A DNA stretch of 64,000 nt, taken from assembly GCA_030267565.1 (NCBI GenBank), contig BRXU01000009.1:3274501-3338500 (forward strand), in the 5' to 3' direction. Made by a program: the position numbers and the translations under genes. Below the pieces are notes generated by a model. That model made no database searches. It had not been told where the DNA came from and saw nothing but the letters and a program-made list of their open reading frames with translations. This DNA is from Pleodorina starrii (taxonomy: Eukaryota; Chlorophyta; Chlorophyceae; Chlamydomonadales; Volvocaceae). Shown one piece after another: positions 54,201-64,000 of the stretch (position 1 is the stretch's first letter; every line of letters begins with the position of its first letter).

Positions 54201-54787
54201 GAAGAGGAGGAGTACATTGCCTGTCTGGCCGCTGAACAGGTGCCCCCGGGCAGTGCCTTCATCCGGGATCTGCCCTTTCTGGACAAGTGCCTGCAGCAGG
54301 GCAGGACGCCCACCGCCATAAAGGGTGCGTGTGCGCGTGTGTGTGTGTGCGTGTAGGTGCAGGGTGTGTGTGTCTGTGTTATCTATTCGCGTGGGGTGTG
54401 CCTCAGAGCAAGAGAGCAAAGGGGAGGTCCGTTGGCAGAGTGGGGCATGGGGGCAAAGCTCCCCGGCAGATGCTCCAACCCCACCCAGTGATTTAGGAGA
54501 AAAAAGACAGATGCGGCAGTGCGGCTTCTGAGGTGGAAGGGCGAGGGTGGAAGGGGGCCGGAAAGGGGCCGGAAGGGGCCGGAAGGGATAACCCCCAACA
54601 CGCAAAATTGGATTGTGGGAATCCTCAAACCCAAACACAACCCAACCCGACTGCCACGCTCCCCTCCCCTCCTCCTACTCCGCCCCCTTCAGGCCCGGAG
54701 TTGCTTCCCACCATCTTCCTCAACAACACCACCAGCGGCCAACTGGACGGCGCCTCATTGCGCCGCACCGGCGGCCGAACCTATTAG
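51289..54787 (+). CDS. Unrecognised protein with internally duplicated helical domain
   Basis: Nine exons deduced: 51289-51481, 51616-51758, 51923-52003, 52267-52326, 52743-52854, 53377-53435, 53604-53717, 54180-54324, 54693-54787; 333 residues. The first exon is the least certain. Residues ~100-165 and ~240-307 align with each other: LPGLSSEEDDYVRR against LGGLSPEEEEYIAC, FFADLDFLRAALLQGR against FIRDLPFLDKCLQQGR. The repeats look helical and acidic, perhaps EF-hand-derived, but no calcium-binding loop is evident. Between them is a Thr/Ser-rich linker (PPPTTTQSLFSTQTRTGTKN). Intron 3 uses a GC donor (GAG|GCAGGT). Intron 5 contains a 260-bp CCCCA satellite. No known family could be assigned. 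Confidence 0.72.
52393..52411 (+). repeat. Interstitial telomere-type repeat
   Basis: GGGTTTTAGGGTTTTAGAG, about two copies of the TTTTAGGG unit, in an intron of the duplicated-domain gene. Confidence 0.65.
52936..53195 (+). repeat. (CCCCA)52 minisatellite
   Basis: Fifty-two uninterrupted CCCCA units inside intron 5 of the duplicated-domain gene, preceded by a (GGCT)n run and followed by irregular C-rich sequence. The G-rich strand could form quadruplexes. Confidence 0.98.
54074..54118 (-). repeat. Dispersed repeat family A, diverged copy
   Basis: On the minus strand reads GGATAGGCCGGAGCC followed by TGTGGACGGTAAG, matching family A with several changes. It lies in an intron of the duplicated-domain gene. 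Confidence 0.6.
54405..54530 (+). repeat. Dispersed repeat family C, copy 1
   Basis: Shares CGTTGGCAGAGTGGGGCATG (54430-54449), then GGCAGATGCTCCAAC and AAAAGAC(A/G)GATGCGGC in the same order with the minus strand of 63005-63125. Intronic, in the last intron of the duplicated-domain gene. Confidence 0.8.
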
Positions 54788-55359
54788 TGCGGGTGCTGCC
54801 AGTGGAGCTATCCGCATGCCAGCCAGCCAGCCAGCCAACTACCGTATTGAAAGGGAGAGCGAAGGAGTGAATGACTGGGCTGTCAGTGCTGCTACCGGTG
54901 TGGCTCCCTGGTGCTTCCCAGGTGCGGAGAGCGCTCCGGAGACGCTCGCTCCGGAACCCGGAAGGCGGCAAGAGCCGGCCTAAAGGAAGGGCCGAGGGGC
55001 GCGCCTAGGCTCCGGCCTAAAGGAAGGGCCGGGCGCGCCGCCGCGCAGGGCCACGACGTATCGCACCGCACTGCACGTACATATTCGCGAATACGGTAGG
55101 GTAGTGGCTTGTCATTACGGACGCGAGCGCGTGCACATGTGAGAAGGGGGCTCAGCGGCTCACAGTTGGCCAGTGCCACACCACTTTTGCAAAAGGAGTT
55201 TTGCGCTTGCACGGTGACAAATGCCCTAATGCAGTGCGCACCGCTGTTTGACCCGAGCGGGACAGCACCGCGCGCGCTGGGGCGTTGCCGGGGTGCAGGC
55301 AGAGGAGCGAACAGGCGGGCAGAGGCGGAGGAACTGAGTGGTGGCCGGGCGCGGGAAGC

Positions 55360-55393
<34 letters not shown>

Positions 55394-57477
55394 TGTGAAC
55401 TCCGCTGAAGGGAAGCGGCACGACCGACCCAGGTCACCGCGCCACCGGGAACTGGCTCTGCTGGCCGCAAGGGGGAGGGGGAACCAGTGGGAACTGACGC
55501 AACTGACGCCGTACTTCCCGAGGTCCCGCACGTTGGGGTGGGGTGGGCATGCGCTTGAGTGGCCGGTGCCGCACTGTCTTCGTTCATCGGTGCCATGACT
55601 TATTGGGCTAATCTTCCAATGGGGCGTCAATACACGCACACGCCCTGTTGGGCGGTCCGTGCCGATCAAAGGAAGGTCGACTGAGACCGGGGCTGAAACA
55701 CCAGCGCACGGCCGCATCCCGCGATAACTCTCCGCCCGCGGCCTGGCGAGGTAGCTGTGGTGTTACCGATTCACGGACAATGCTTCGCTGTCACCGGCGG
55801 CTTTGACTCCTTCATGCTCGGCCAGCCCGCGGCGCGGCGCGGGGCCCTCCGACCGTCCCTCCCTCTCCGTACAGTGTACAACCCCCTCCTCGTCCTCGTC
55901 CTCCTCCTCCTCCTCCTCCTCCACCGCGCGACCGCGGGACGCATCTCCTGGTCCCCTCGGGGCACAGCGCGGCGGGGCGCACGCCACCACAGCCCGGGCA
56001 GGGACCCCAGCTCTTGAGCCTGCTGCCTTCGCCCCCTTCCCTTCTTCACGCTCTACTCCTCAAAGCCGGCAGCAGCAGCAGCAGCAGCAGTGCGGGCCGC
56101 GCCCGGAAATGCGCGGCACTTCTCCCGTCCCACCCGCCGCCCTAGACGCCGCTCACGCGGCTGCGCGCTCCAAACTCCAACCCCGCATCTCCTCTCCTCG
56201 TCTGGTCCTCGGCCCTGGCCCTGACACTGGCACAGGCCCTGACACTGCGCAGCCGTCCAGACAGCCAATCGATGTCCCATTCGAAAGAATGCTGTGCGCG
56301 AATCACTTTTCCTCGATTGCTCCGACCTTTCCGACTACGGTGCAGCATGACGGTAAGAGGACGCAACGCAGTGCGCAACAACACAGCATACACACCCACA
56401 CATGCCTCACAGGCGCGTGAACCGGAAAAGCTGCGCCGCCGCCGCCACCGCCGCTGCCCTCCCGTGAGCGCCGACCCTCATGAGGGCTCGCCATCGCTTG
56501 CAGTACGCGCACCGGCCACCGAGACCCGAGCTGCGGCCTCTCCGCGGTTGTGTACGGCAACATGTACGAGACTGCGCACACCACCTGGCCTTATGGACCT
56601 CGTGTAACTGCTGTAACTGCTGTAACTTTTGAGAGAGAGAGGCTCGATAGAGAGGGGCCCGATAGAGCCGCACTGCGCCCAACCAACCCCTAACGCCCGA
56701 CGGCGTCGCGCAGCCGCGGCGCACCGACACTGAACGCCAAACACCCCCGCCACCCCCCACCCACCAGCCTCCACACAGCCGTAGCGCGCCCAGCGCCAGA
56801 ACAGAACAGAACAGAGAACGTCGCCGTCGTGTACCGTAATAAAACAATATACACCGACTCTCCTACCGAGCACCAGAAGGGCGCACACGCGGGATAGGGT
56901 TAGGGGTACGGCAGCGTGGCGGACACAGCACAGCCGCGGTGAGGGCACTCTCTCCGAATCTCTCCTCTCCTCAACACAACACACTTGACTCGACTCGACT
57001 CACAGCCATCCATGCATGCCAACTCCCCAACCCCCCTTCCACACCCTCCTCCGCCTCCGCCTCCTCCTCCTCGGCCTCCTCAGCATCAGCAGCGGGGCCC
57101 CTCACATCACCACCCTCCACCGCCTGCTCCCGTCCCACCACCGCATCCCCCCCAACCCCGTCCCCAACCCGATCCCTTCCCGCTCACCCGCCCCCTCCCA
57201 CCATTCCCAGCTTCCCAATCTAGCCCCCTCATCCCCCCTTCCCCTGCCCCTGCCCCAGTACTACCCCGGTACCGTACTACCCCCGGCACGCCGCCGCGGC
57301 GCAGCCATACCCCCCAGCCAGCCAGCCAGCCAGCCAGCTTGGCACACCGCCGCGCACCTCCCACGCACCCCGCAGCCCACGCGCACCCCGCGTTTCTCCT
57401 CTCCTCTCCTCTCCCACCCTCACTCTCCTCACTTTAGCTAACCCCCCCCCTCTGGACCCCTCTGGACCCCTCCCCCT
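54788..57477. other. Convergent intergenic region
   Basis: 2.7 kb between the 3' ends of two converging genes. It contains a (GT)n run at 55361-55397, three TGTAACTGC-like copies at about 56604-56627 and pyrimidine-rich DNA from 57000. A plus-strand frame at 57016-57441 has a signal-like Leu run but is Pro/His-rich low complexity. No gene is supported. Confidence 0.45.
55361..55397 (+). repeat. (GT)n microsatellite
   Basis: About 18 GT dinucleotides with one interruption. Confidence 0.9.
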
Positions 57478-60400
57478 TCACTGCCCCTTACCCCCCGCCT
57501 GCCCGTCGCCCGGCGGCCCCTGCTGCTGTAACCCGCTGACAGCGCTCCGAATGTTCTGAGCCTGGGCTGCGGCCATCCACGCCGTGAAGAGCGCCATCGG
57601 GTTGGGGAGCGCGGAGCCGCCGGTGGTGCCGGTGCCGCCGGCTGCGGCCCCGGCTGCTGCCGCCTCCTCCTCCGCCTCGTCCGAGTCGTCAGAGCCGAAG
57701 GAGATGGCCCCCAGGGGGTACTCGGGTGCGGGGGGCGCCTCCTTGCCTGCAGGCGGGGCCGGGCGGGGGGGGAGGGGGGCGGGTTATATCCACGTATAGG
57801 CCGGAGCCCGTGAACGGTCAAGTAACAGAAGGTGGGGGGGCGCGGGCGGGGAGCAATGGCGGTAGGAACCCTAAAACCCTAAAACCCCACATCCCCACCC
57901 CCAGGGCGCGGGCGGGGAGCAATGGCGGTAGGAACCCTAAAACCCTAAAACCCCACATCCCCACCCCCACATCCCCACCCCCCCAGGGGGTAGGGTTCAC
58001 TTCTCACCGCTTGTGCCCACACACGTGTAGATGTGGTCGTCGTCGAAGTTGAAGTGTTCGTACACGTACTTGATGTCGTCCACAGTGGCGGCGTCGTACA
58101 GCCGCTGCAGGTCGCGCAGGCACTCCAGCGTCTTGTGCGGCACGTGCGGGTTCTGCGCCACACACATACACACGCACATGTACGACAGTTTACGGCAGGT
58201 CAGCGATCAGGGACAGGCCTCATGGACGCGGGACGCGGTCATCTCCTCTCGTCCCCTCCCCCCGCGGAGGTGCATTGACACCGACAACCAGCCTGGAGAG
58301 AGCGAGCAGAGCTCCCCCCCCCACCGCCTCATCCAGCCCCCTCTAACCCCTCCGTCTCCCCCCTCTCCCCCCCCCGCCTCCCCCTCCCCTCCCCTCCTGC
58401 CTGCAGGTGTGTGAGCAGCCCCAGCCAGTATGCGTTGTCCTTGAGGTCGCTCTCGTGGCGGGTGAGGAGGGTGGTCTTGGCCCGGGCCAGCTCTCGCCGG
58501 TTGACGGGGGCCCACCGGATGTCCCGCAGCACCGCAACACTGGCGTTGAGGGCCTCGTAGATCTGGAGGAGGAGGGGAGGGAGGGGGGGAGGGGGGGAGG
58601 GGGGGAGGGAGGGGGGGGGAGGGAAGGGGAGGGGGGGAAGGGGGGGAAGGGAAAGGGGATTATTCACGTGTAGGGAGGCGTGCTTACTCGGTCGTTGTCT
58701 CAAACACGGCATACGACACACAGTACGCGACACGGGGTGTACTGCACGCCGTAACACGGCACGACCTGACTCCAGTTTTGAGGCGGGGACTGGCCATTCA
58801 TCGACCCCTCATCAGCGACCCCTTCCCCCCCCCCACCCCCCCCCACCTTGTCCGGGTGGCTGGTCACGTGCACCATATACCAGCCGGAGCGGATGCGGTC
58901 GAAGAGGGTCACCTCGAACGACACGTCGTACGTAAGGCCCAGGGAGTCGCGGACCTGTACGGAAGGCAGCGGCGGGGGAGGTATCAGGGAAGGTAACGGG
59001 GCGGGGGAGGTGGGGAGGAGGGAGGGCCAGGAGGAAGCGGCCATTCTATTCGTGTCAAACCACGGGGCCGGGTCCAACCTGTTCTCACAGAGCTAGTCCA
59101 AACAGCAGCACTCACACACAGCCCCCCCCACCCCCCCACCCCACCCACCCTCCCGCCCACCCACCCTACCCCCCCCCCCACCGTTGTGAAGAGGCGCGAG
59201 TTGATGATCTCCGTGAGCAGCATCAGCATCACACTCGCAAACAGCGGGTGGTTGCGGCGGCTGGCCTCGGCGTCGGCGCGAGCGGCCGCGTCCATCATCA
59301 CCTGGGGGGGGGGGAGGGGCAGGAGGAGAGCGGGGGAGGGGGGGAGAGGGGGGGCGGGGGAGGGGGGGAGAGCGGGGGAGGGCGGGGGGGCGGAGGTCAG
59401 AAGACGTGAGAACCCACCGTCACCTCAGGCGAAGGCGGCGAGAGGCTAACGGACAGCGAGAGCGCGCGGGGGACTACTGACCTACGTCGTCCCCAGCAGC
59501 AACAACAATACCAATACCAATAACAACATCAGGACGTCATTGCCATCAGTGCCGTACCTTGGTCTGCACGGGCGACCGTACGGGTCCGTTGAGCGGCTGC
59601 AGCTCTCCGAAGTAGCCCAGAGGGCCCCACCGGGCGGGGGCGGGGCCGCCGATGTAGGCAACGGCACGCTCGTCCGAGTCCTGTACGGCGATCGGCGGCA
59701 GGAGGAGGGAGCCGGCGGGAGGACGGGGAAGGTGTGTGTGTATGTGTGTGTGGAGGGGGGGTTATCCACGTATAGGCCGGAGCCGAAAACGGTGTGGGGG
59801 GAGGCCCGGTCGCTTAATACCGTATGCGGAGCACGGCACGAGTTAAGTCAGTCTCTTTCCTCGGCAGTCAGGACAGCGACCCCCAGGAGCTCCGAAACCA
59901 CCTCCAACCCTTTTCACACACACATGCACACTGCGCCCCTCCCCCCTTTTTCCCTCCCGCCATTCCCTCCCCCCCCCCGGGGGCCGGGTCACACCTTGAG
60001 GTGCCACATCTGGTGCCGCTCGGTGGGCGGCGGGTCCTTGAACTCGATGGGGTGTACGAACAGCGGCTGGGGGGCGGGGCGGGGCGCCACCGTGCCCACG
60101 TAGTGCAGCACCAGGGCCTCAAGCTCGGCAGCGTCAAAGTCGCCCACCACACTGATCTCAAAGTTGCCTGAGAGGGCAGGGCGGGGAGGGGAAGTGGAGG
60201 GGAAGTGGAGGGAGAGAGGCGGAGAACGGGTTTTCCTCTTAGCGTGTAGTGCTTGCTTGTTTCGGCTCCCCTCCCTCCCTCCCTCCCTCCACTCCCCTCC
60301 TCGCTTTACTAACGACAGGAATGCCAGCTTGGCCCCCCCAACCCCCGCCCACACAATCCCCCCTCACTCCACTCCACCCCTCAACACTTCCCCAATGCCA

Positions 60401-63400
60401 GCCTCCCACCCCCACCCGCCCGCCATCCCCCTCAGCTCCCCCCCCCGGGTCCCACCCCCACCCGCTGTGAGCAGCTCCGAAACCGCCTCCCTCATTCCCT
60501 CCAGCGTCAGGGCCTCCAGCTCCTCCGGGGTGGGGTCACGGAAGCAGCGCTCGGTGCGACCCAGCATGGCGTCACGCACACGGTCCGAGGTGGCGCGCTC
60601 CAGAGACTTGTGGACAGACCTGGGGGGGTTGGGGTTGGGGGTGGGGGGGTAAGGGGGGGTTTTGGGGTGGGGGGGGTATCCACGTGTAGGCCGGAGCCGG
60701 GGGGTGTTGAGGGTGGGGGTGGGGGTGGGGGTGGGGGTGGGGGTGGGGGATATTGTCAGGTGCGGCAGATGAAGTGGAATGGAGGGGTGGAGGGCGTGCA
60801 GCGAATACGGCGCTTGGCCGGGAGGACAAGCTGCGGTGGCGGTGTCTTTGTCTCCCAACGGGTACGGTACTCACCGCATCTCTTAACGTCAGCCAGTCGG
60901 GGTCAGTCAGGTTGTCACCACCCATACACCCGTCCCCGCCCCGCGCGTCCCGCCCACACGCACCCTGACCCCCTCTCTCTCCCCTCCTTCCCACCCCTCC
61001 TTCCACCTCCCTCCCCTCCCCTCCTCACTTTACCGACGCCAGGAAAGCCAGCTTGGCCCTCTCCATGGCTCCCTCCTCCCAGCGGGGGGACTCCAGGAAC
61101 AAGTGCACCATCTGGAACATGGCCTGGAGGGCGAGGAGGGAGTGGAGGGGGGAGGAGAGTGGAGGGGAGGGAGGGGGGAGAAGTGGGGGAGGGAGGGTAT
61201 GGCACCCGACACAAGGGGGGGAGGGGGAGGCACCAGAGACACCCTCCCGAGGGGTGCACCAGAGAGACCACACGTGCTGCCACGACACGACCTCCTCCTG
61301 TGTTGGATCGATGCCCGGCTCTTCAGGGGCGGTGCAGGGCGGAGCTCCTTTGCGGGGTTTTGCCTTTCCGCTACCTGCTCAGCGGCCACCCACCCACCCA
61401 CCCAGCCCCCCACCCAGTCGCACACCCAGTCGCACACCACACACTCTCTCACACTCTCTCTCGCCCATCCCCCAACCAGCCGCCCACCCCCCCCCCACAC
61501 ACCCAACACACGCACCTCCATGCCCCCGTCCACCGCGCTAAAGTGGAAGTCCATGACGATGTTCTCCTCATCCGCCTCCAGAGCACAGTTGACCAAATTG
61601 GCCACACAAAACACCTCCACCTGGAACAAGGGGAGGGCAGGGCAGGGCAGGGGGCAGGGGAGGGGCAGCGAGGGAGGGAGGGCAGGCGAGGGGGTGTGAA
61701 TATGACTGACAGTCCCCAAAGAGACCGGCACCTCGTTCCGTTCCCCCCGTTCGCCTTCGTTGCTGCGCTTCGCTGCTCTCCACTCCACCTCGCTCCAACC
61801 CCCGCTCACAGCCCCCGCTCCCTCCCACGCCCCACCCATTTCTCCGCACACCCGCCCCTCATTTCCCAACCCCAAAACCCCACCCCCCACTCCCCACCCC
61901 CACCTAACCCTCTCCCCCCCCGCCCTTACCTGCTCACGCCCCCAGGGCCCCACCGCGCCGCTCTCGCTCAGCGTGCGCGAGCCCACCACCACCCGCCCAA
62001 ACTGCCCCACGCCCGGCCTCTCCGCGATCCGCCCCCCGTTGGCGATCAGTCGCAGCAGTCCGGATCGCGGCTCGTTGTCGGTGTAGCGGTAGTTGAGAGA
62101 GATGCCGTTGGAGAGGCGGCGCTGCACGATGCCGCTGTGGGGGTCGGGGGGCGGGAAGGGCTCGCCTGCACAGGGAGGGAGGGAGGGGGGGAGGGGCGGA
62201 GGGAGGGGCGGAGGGAGGGAAGGAGGGAGGGAAGGAGGGAGGGAGGGGTGAGGGGGATGCGCCATGGTATGGTACGGATAGCAGCAACGGTCCCTGCCTC
62301 TGTACGACCCGAGGGATGGGCGGGGCGGAGGATGTCAGGCCAAAGAGGCAAGAAGCCGCTAACAAGCTGACAAGTCTCCCATCCCTCAACAGGGGGATGT
62401 AAGGGCAGAGTATGACCAGACACACTCCAAACGCGCCATCGGGCGTGGGATGGGATGGGATGGGGATGGGGGACAGGGGACAGGGAGTGAGTGCGCGGCA
62501 GGGGGGAGGGTGCCGTATCTCACCCGATCCCGGCACCACCGACACGTACTGCGGCCGGCGCTCGTCCACCAGCGCCTGCAGCTGCTCGGGGGAGATGAGG
62601 CTGTCCGGCAGCTCCACGTCATCCGCTGCCGTACAGTCCAGGGAGGTATCTGCCAGCGCGGCGGCGATCTCGGCGGGGGAGGGGTCGAACTTGACGGCCC
62701 CCTCGGGCACCTCAAACTCCTCAATCTGGAAACACATACACACAGACACACACAGACACACATGTCGATAGATGAGATCCCGGGTTGGGGATTTTGTTAG
62801 TTGGCGGTTGGTTCGTTGCATCGTTGGGAGTTGGTTTGTTGGGTGTTCGTTTGGTAGGATGGGGGCTTTTCGCTCTTGGGAAACAGAGTCTGGTCAGGAC
62901 GGGGCGGGGCAGCAGAGGAGGGTCCGCGTCCCATGGCCCCCCCAAACACGGGGCAGCCAATCCGCAGCGAATCAGCCCCATCGTCAACACACCCACACCT
63001 TCACCTCAGAGCCGCATCCGTCTTTTTGTGGCTCCTGTATCGCCGGGTAGGTGAGTTGGAGCATCTGCCCGAGTCTGTGTGCCGCCATGCCCCACTCTGC
63101 CAACGAACCTCTTTCTTCGCTCTTGCCCTGTGGCCCCATAAGTTATCACACACTATCACGCTCCCCCCCCCACCCATCTCCCCACCCACCCACACCCCCC
63201 CCGTCCCCACCTGCTGGCTCTGCTTCTCCAGCTGCTCCAAATCGATCTGGTCGGCATCAAGGTGGCCTGGTGGGGGGGTGGGGGGGGAAGGAGAAGGGGG
63301 GGTCAGGGGGTGTGTACAGGGTGTACAGGAGAGGGCTTGGGGGTTTGAGGGGGGGAAAATGTGACAGCCCACAGCGGCAAGCTGACTGACAGACTGATTG

Positions 63401-63827
63401 ACTGACCGGGGGGCCGAGGGTAGAGTAAAGAACGGGTGCGCACTCCCCGAGAGCCAACACAACCCCTGAAGCCTCCCTGCCGCCCCCCCAAAAAACCCCA
63501 ACCCTCCGTTACCCCTTTCTTTTCCGCGCGCTTGCCCCCAACCCCCCACACCTCCCCACCCCCCACCCCACCCCACCCACCCGCCGCGCCCAGGCTTCCT
63601 CCCCTCCCCGCCGAGCTGCCTGCCGACACGCTCATGCCGCTTGCGTCCACGTAGGCCGGGATGCAGGCCACGATGGAGGTGCAGCGAGTGGGACCCAGGT
63701 AGGCCCACAGGCCCGGGTCCGCGGCCCCCTGCGCCTCCGCCTCCGCCAGGACTGCCGCCTCCGCCCCGTAGTCGGAGGCGAAGGTGAGCATGGAGCGAGC
63801 CAGGGCGTTGACCTCCCACAGCTCAAC
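57478..63827 (-). CDS. SPP: Chloroplast stromal processing peptidase (M16 family), C-terminal part; 5' exons outside window
   Basis: Zinc metallopeptidase that removes transit peptides from proteins imported into plastids. Fourteen exons fit in phase: 63827-63581, 63266-63211, 62725-62524, 62165-61930, 61620-61516, 61123-61029, 60619-60462, 60167-59995, 59680-59558, 59301-59182, 58954-58847, 58562-58401, 58152-58008, 57746-57478; 732 residues to the stop. Stretches typical of plant SPP: GIVQRRLSNGISLNY, RTLSESGAVGPWGREQVEVF, KSLERATSDRVRDAMLG, NFEISVVGDFD, LTEIINSRLFTTVRDSLG, LTYDVSFEVTLFDR, RHESDLKDNAYWLGLLTHLQ. The catalytic HxxEH zinc site is N-terminal in this family and lies beyond the window. 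One intron uses a GC donor (CTGCAG|GCAGGA at 58400). The C-terminus carries an extra acidic/Ala/Gly tail. Confidence 0.95.
57783..57832 (+). repeat. Dispersed repeat family A, long copy in SPP last intron
   Basis: Near-identical to 49105-49154, including TATAGGCCGGAGCCCGTGAA and a trailing AACAGAA. Confidence 0.8.
57840..57970 (+). repeat. 66-bp tandem duplication with telomere-type core
   Basis: Two almost perfect copies of a 66-bp unit, each containing CCCTAAAACCCTAAAACCCC. It lies in the last intron of the SPP gene directly beside repeat A. Confidence 0.9.
59761..59794 (+). repeat. Dispersed repeat family A, partial copy
   Basis: GTTATCCACGTATAGGCCGG then diverged. It lies in an SPP intron. 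Confidence 0.7.
60676..60700 (+). repeat. Dispersed repeat family A, partial copy
   Basis: GTATCCACGTGTAGGCCGGA then diverged. It lies in an SPP intron, next to a GGGGGT array. Confidence 0.7.
60711..60749 (+). repeat. (GGGGGT)n array
   Basis: About six GGGGGT units in an SPP intron. Confidence 0.85.
63005..63125 (-). repeat. Dispersed repeat family C, copy 2
   Basis: Reverse-complement counterpart of 54405-54530. CGTTGGCAGAGTGGGGCATG is at 63086-63105 on the minus strand. Intronic in SPP. Confidence 0.8.
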
Positions 63828-63894
63828 CTGATGTATGTGGGGGGGTGAGGGTGTGTGTGGGGGGGAGAGGGGGTTGAAGAGTGGGGGGGGGCGG

Positions 63895-63922
63895 GTGTCC
63901 ACGGTTAGGCCGCAGCCGGAGC
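63895..63922 (+). repeat. Dispersed repeat family A, degenerate copy
   Basis: GTCCACGGTTAGGCCGCAGC, several mismatches to the family core. It lies in the SPP intron that reaches the window edge; 63964-63980 also carries a family B fragment. Confidence 0.45.
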
Positions 63923-64000
63923 AGGTGGGGGGGGAGTGTGGGAGGGGAGTGTGGTAAGGACGAGACCGCAGCGGAGGGACGTAGGCGAGCCACAGAAGGA

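Noticed and set aside
57016..57441. Plus-strand frame with a signal-like Leu run
   Set aside because: Pro/Ser/His low complexity in the 3' flank of SPP; no supporting splice or homology evidence.

Overview
This window looks like nuclear DNA of a green alga, most likely a chlamydomonad/volvocine chlorophyte. The evidence is very high GC, genes split by many short G/C-rich introns, Ala/Gly/Ser-rich coding runs, TTTTAGGG-type repeats inside introns, TGTAA-type poly(A) motifs, and a gene for the chloroplast stromal processing peptidase. No bacterial operon, rRNA, convincing tRNA or CRISPR array is visible. Gene models were built by hand, by matching splice sites and reading phase; coordinates marked ambiguous are so.

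Layout. 1-12399 (-): a flavin-dependent monooxygenase with an enormous low-complexity tail that runs off the left edge. 13786-15403 (+): a GT-B-like glycosyltransferase with an N-terminal hydrophobic segment. 17586-19935 (-): an RGG/coiled-coil nuclear-type protein, exons incomplete. 23217-26286 (-): a seven-exon expansin-like secreted wall protein. 29392-36761: mobile DNA, made of a 1.0-kb near-perfect foldback and a 6.3-kb element with 51-bp terminal INVERTED repeats that encodes one intact 2054-residue Gypsy-type reverse transcriptase/RNase H/integrase polyprotein. 38281-43506 (-): ERO1, the ER thiol oxidase. 44145-48925 (+): a coiled-coil protein, divergent from ERO1. 51289-54787 (+): an unrecognised protein with an internal duplication. 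57478-63827 (-): the C-terminal 732 residues of stromal processing peptidase; its 5' exons lie beyond the right edge.

The host genes do not form one pathway. ERO1 and the expansin belong to the secretory system (disulphide formation and cell-wall loosening), the glycosyltransferase probably works in the Golgi or outside the cell, and the peptidase matures imported plastid precursors.

The most unusual object is the mobile element. It pairs a retrotransposon pol with DNA-transposon-like inverted ends. It also carries a DNMT3-like cytosine methyltransferase domain that lacks the catalytic Pro-Cys, placed between RNase H and integrase, and a C-terminal PHD finger followed by a possible Tudor-like segment. 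The adjacent foldback shares its first ten terminal bases, and the pair together is bounded by a CTGA direct repeat. Several short dispersed repeat families sit in introns of unrelated genes.
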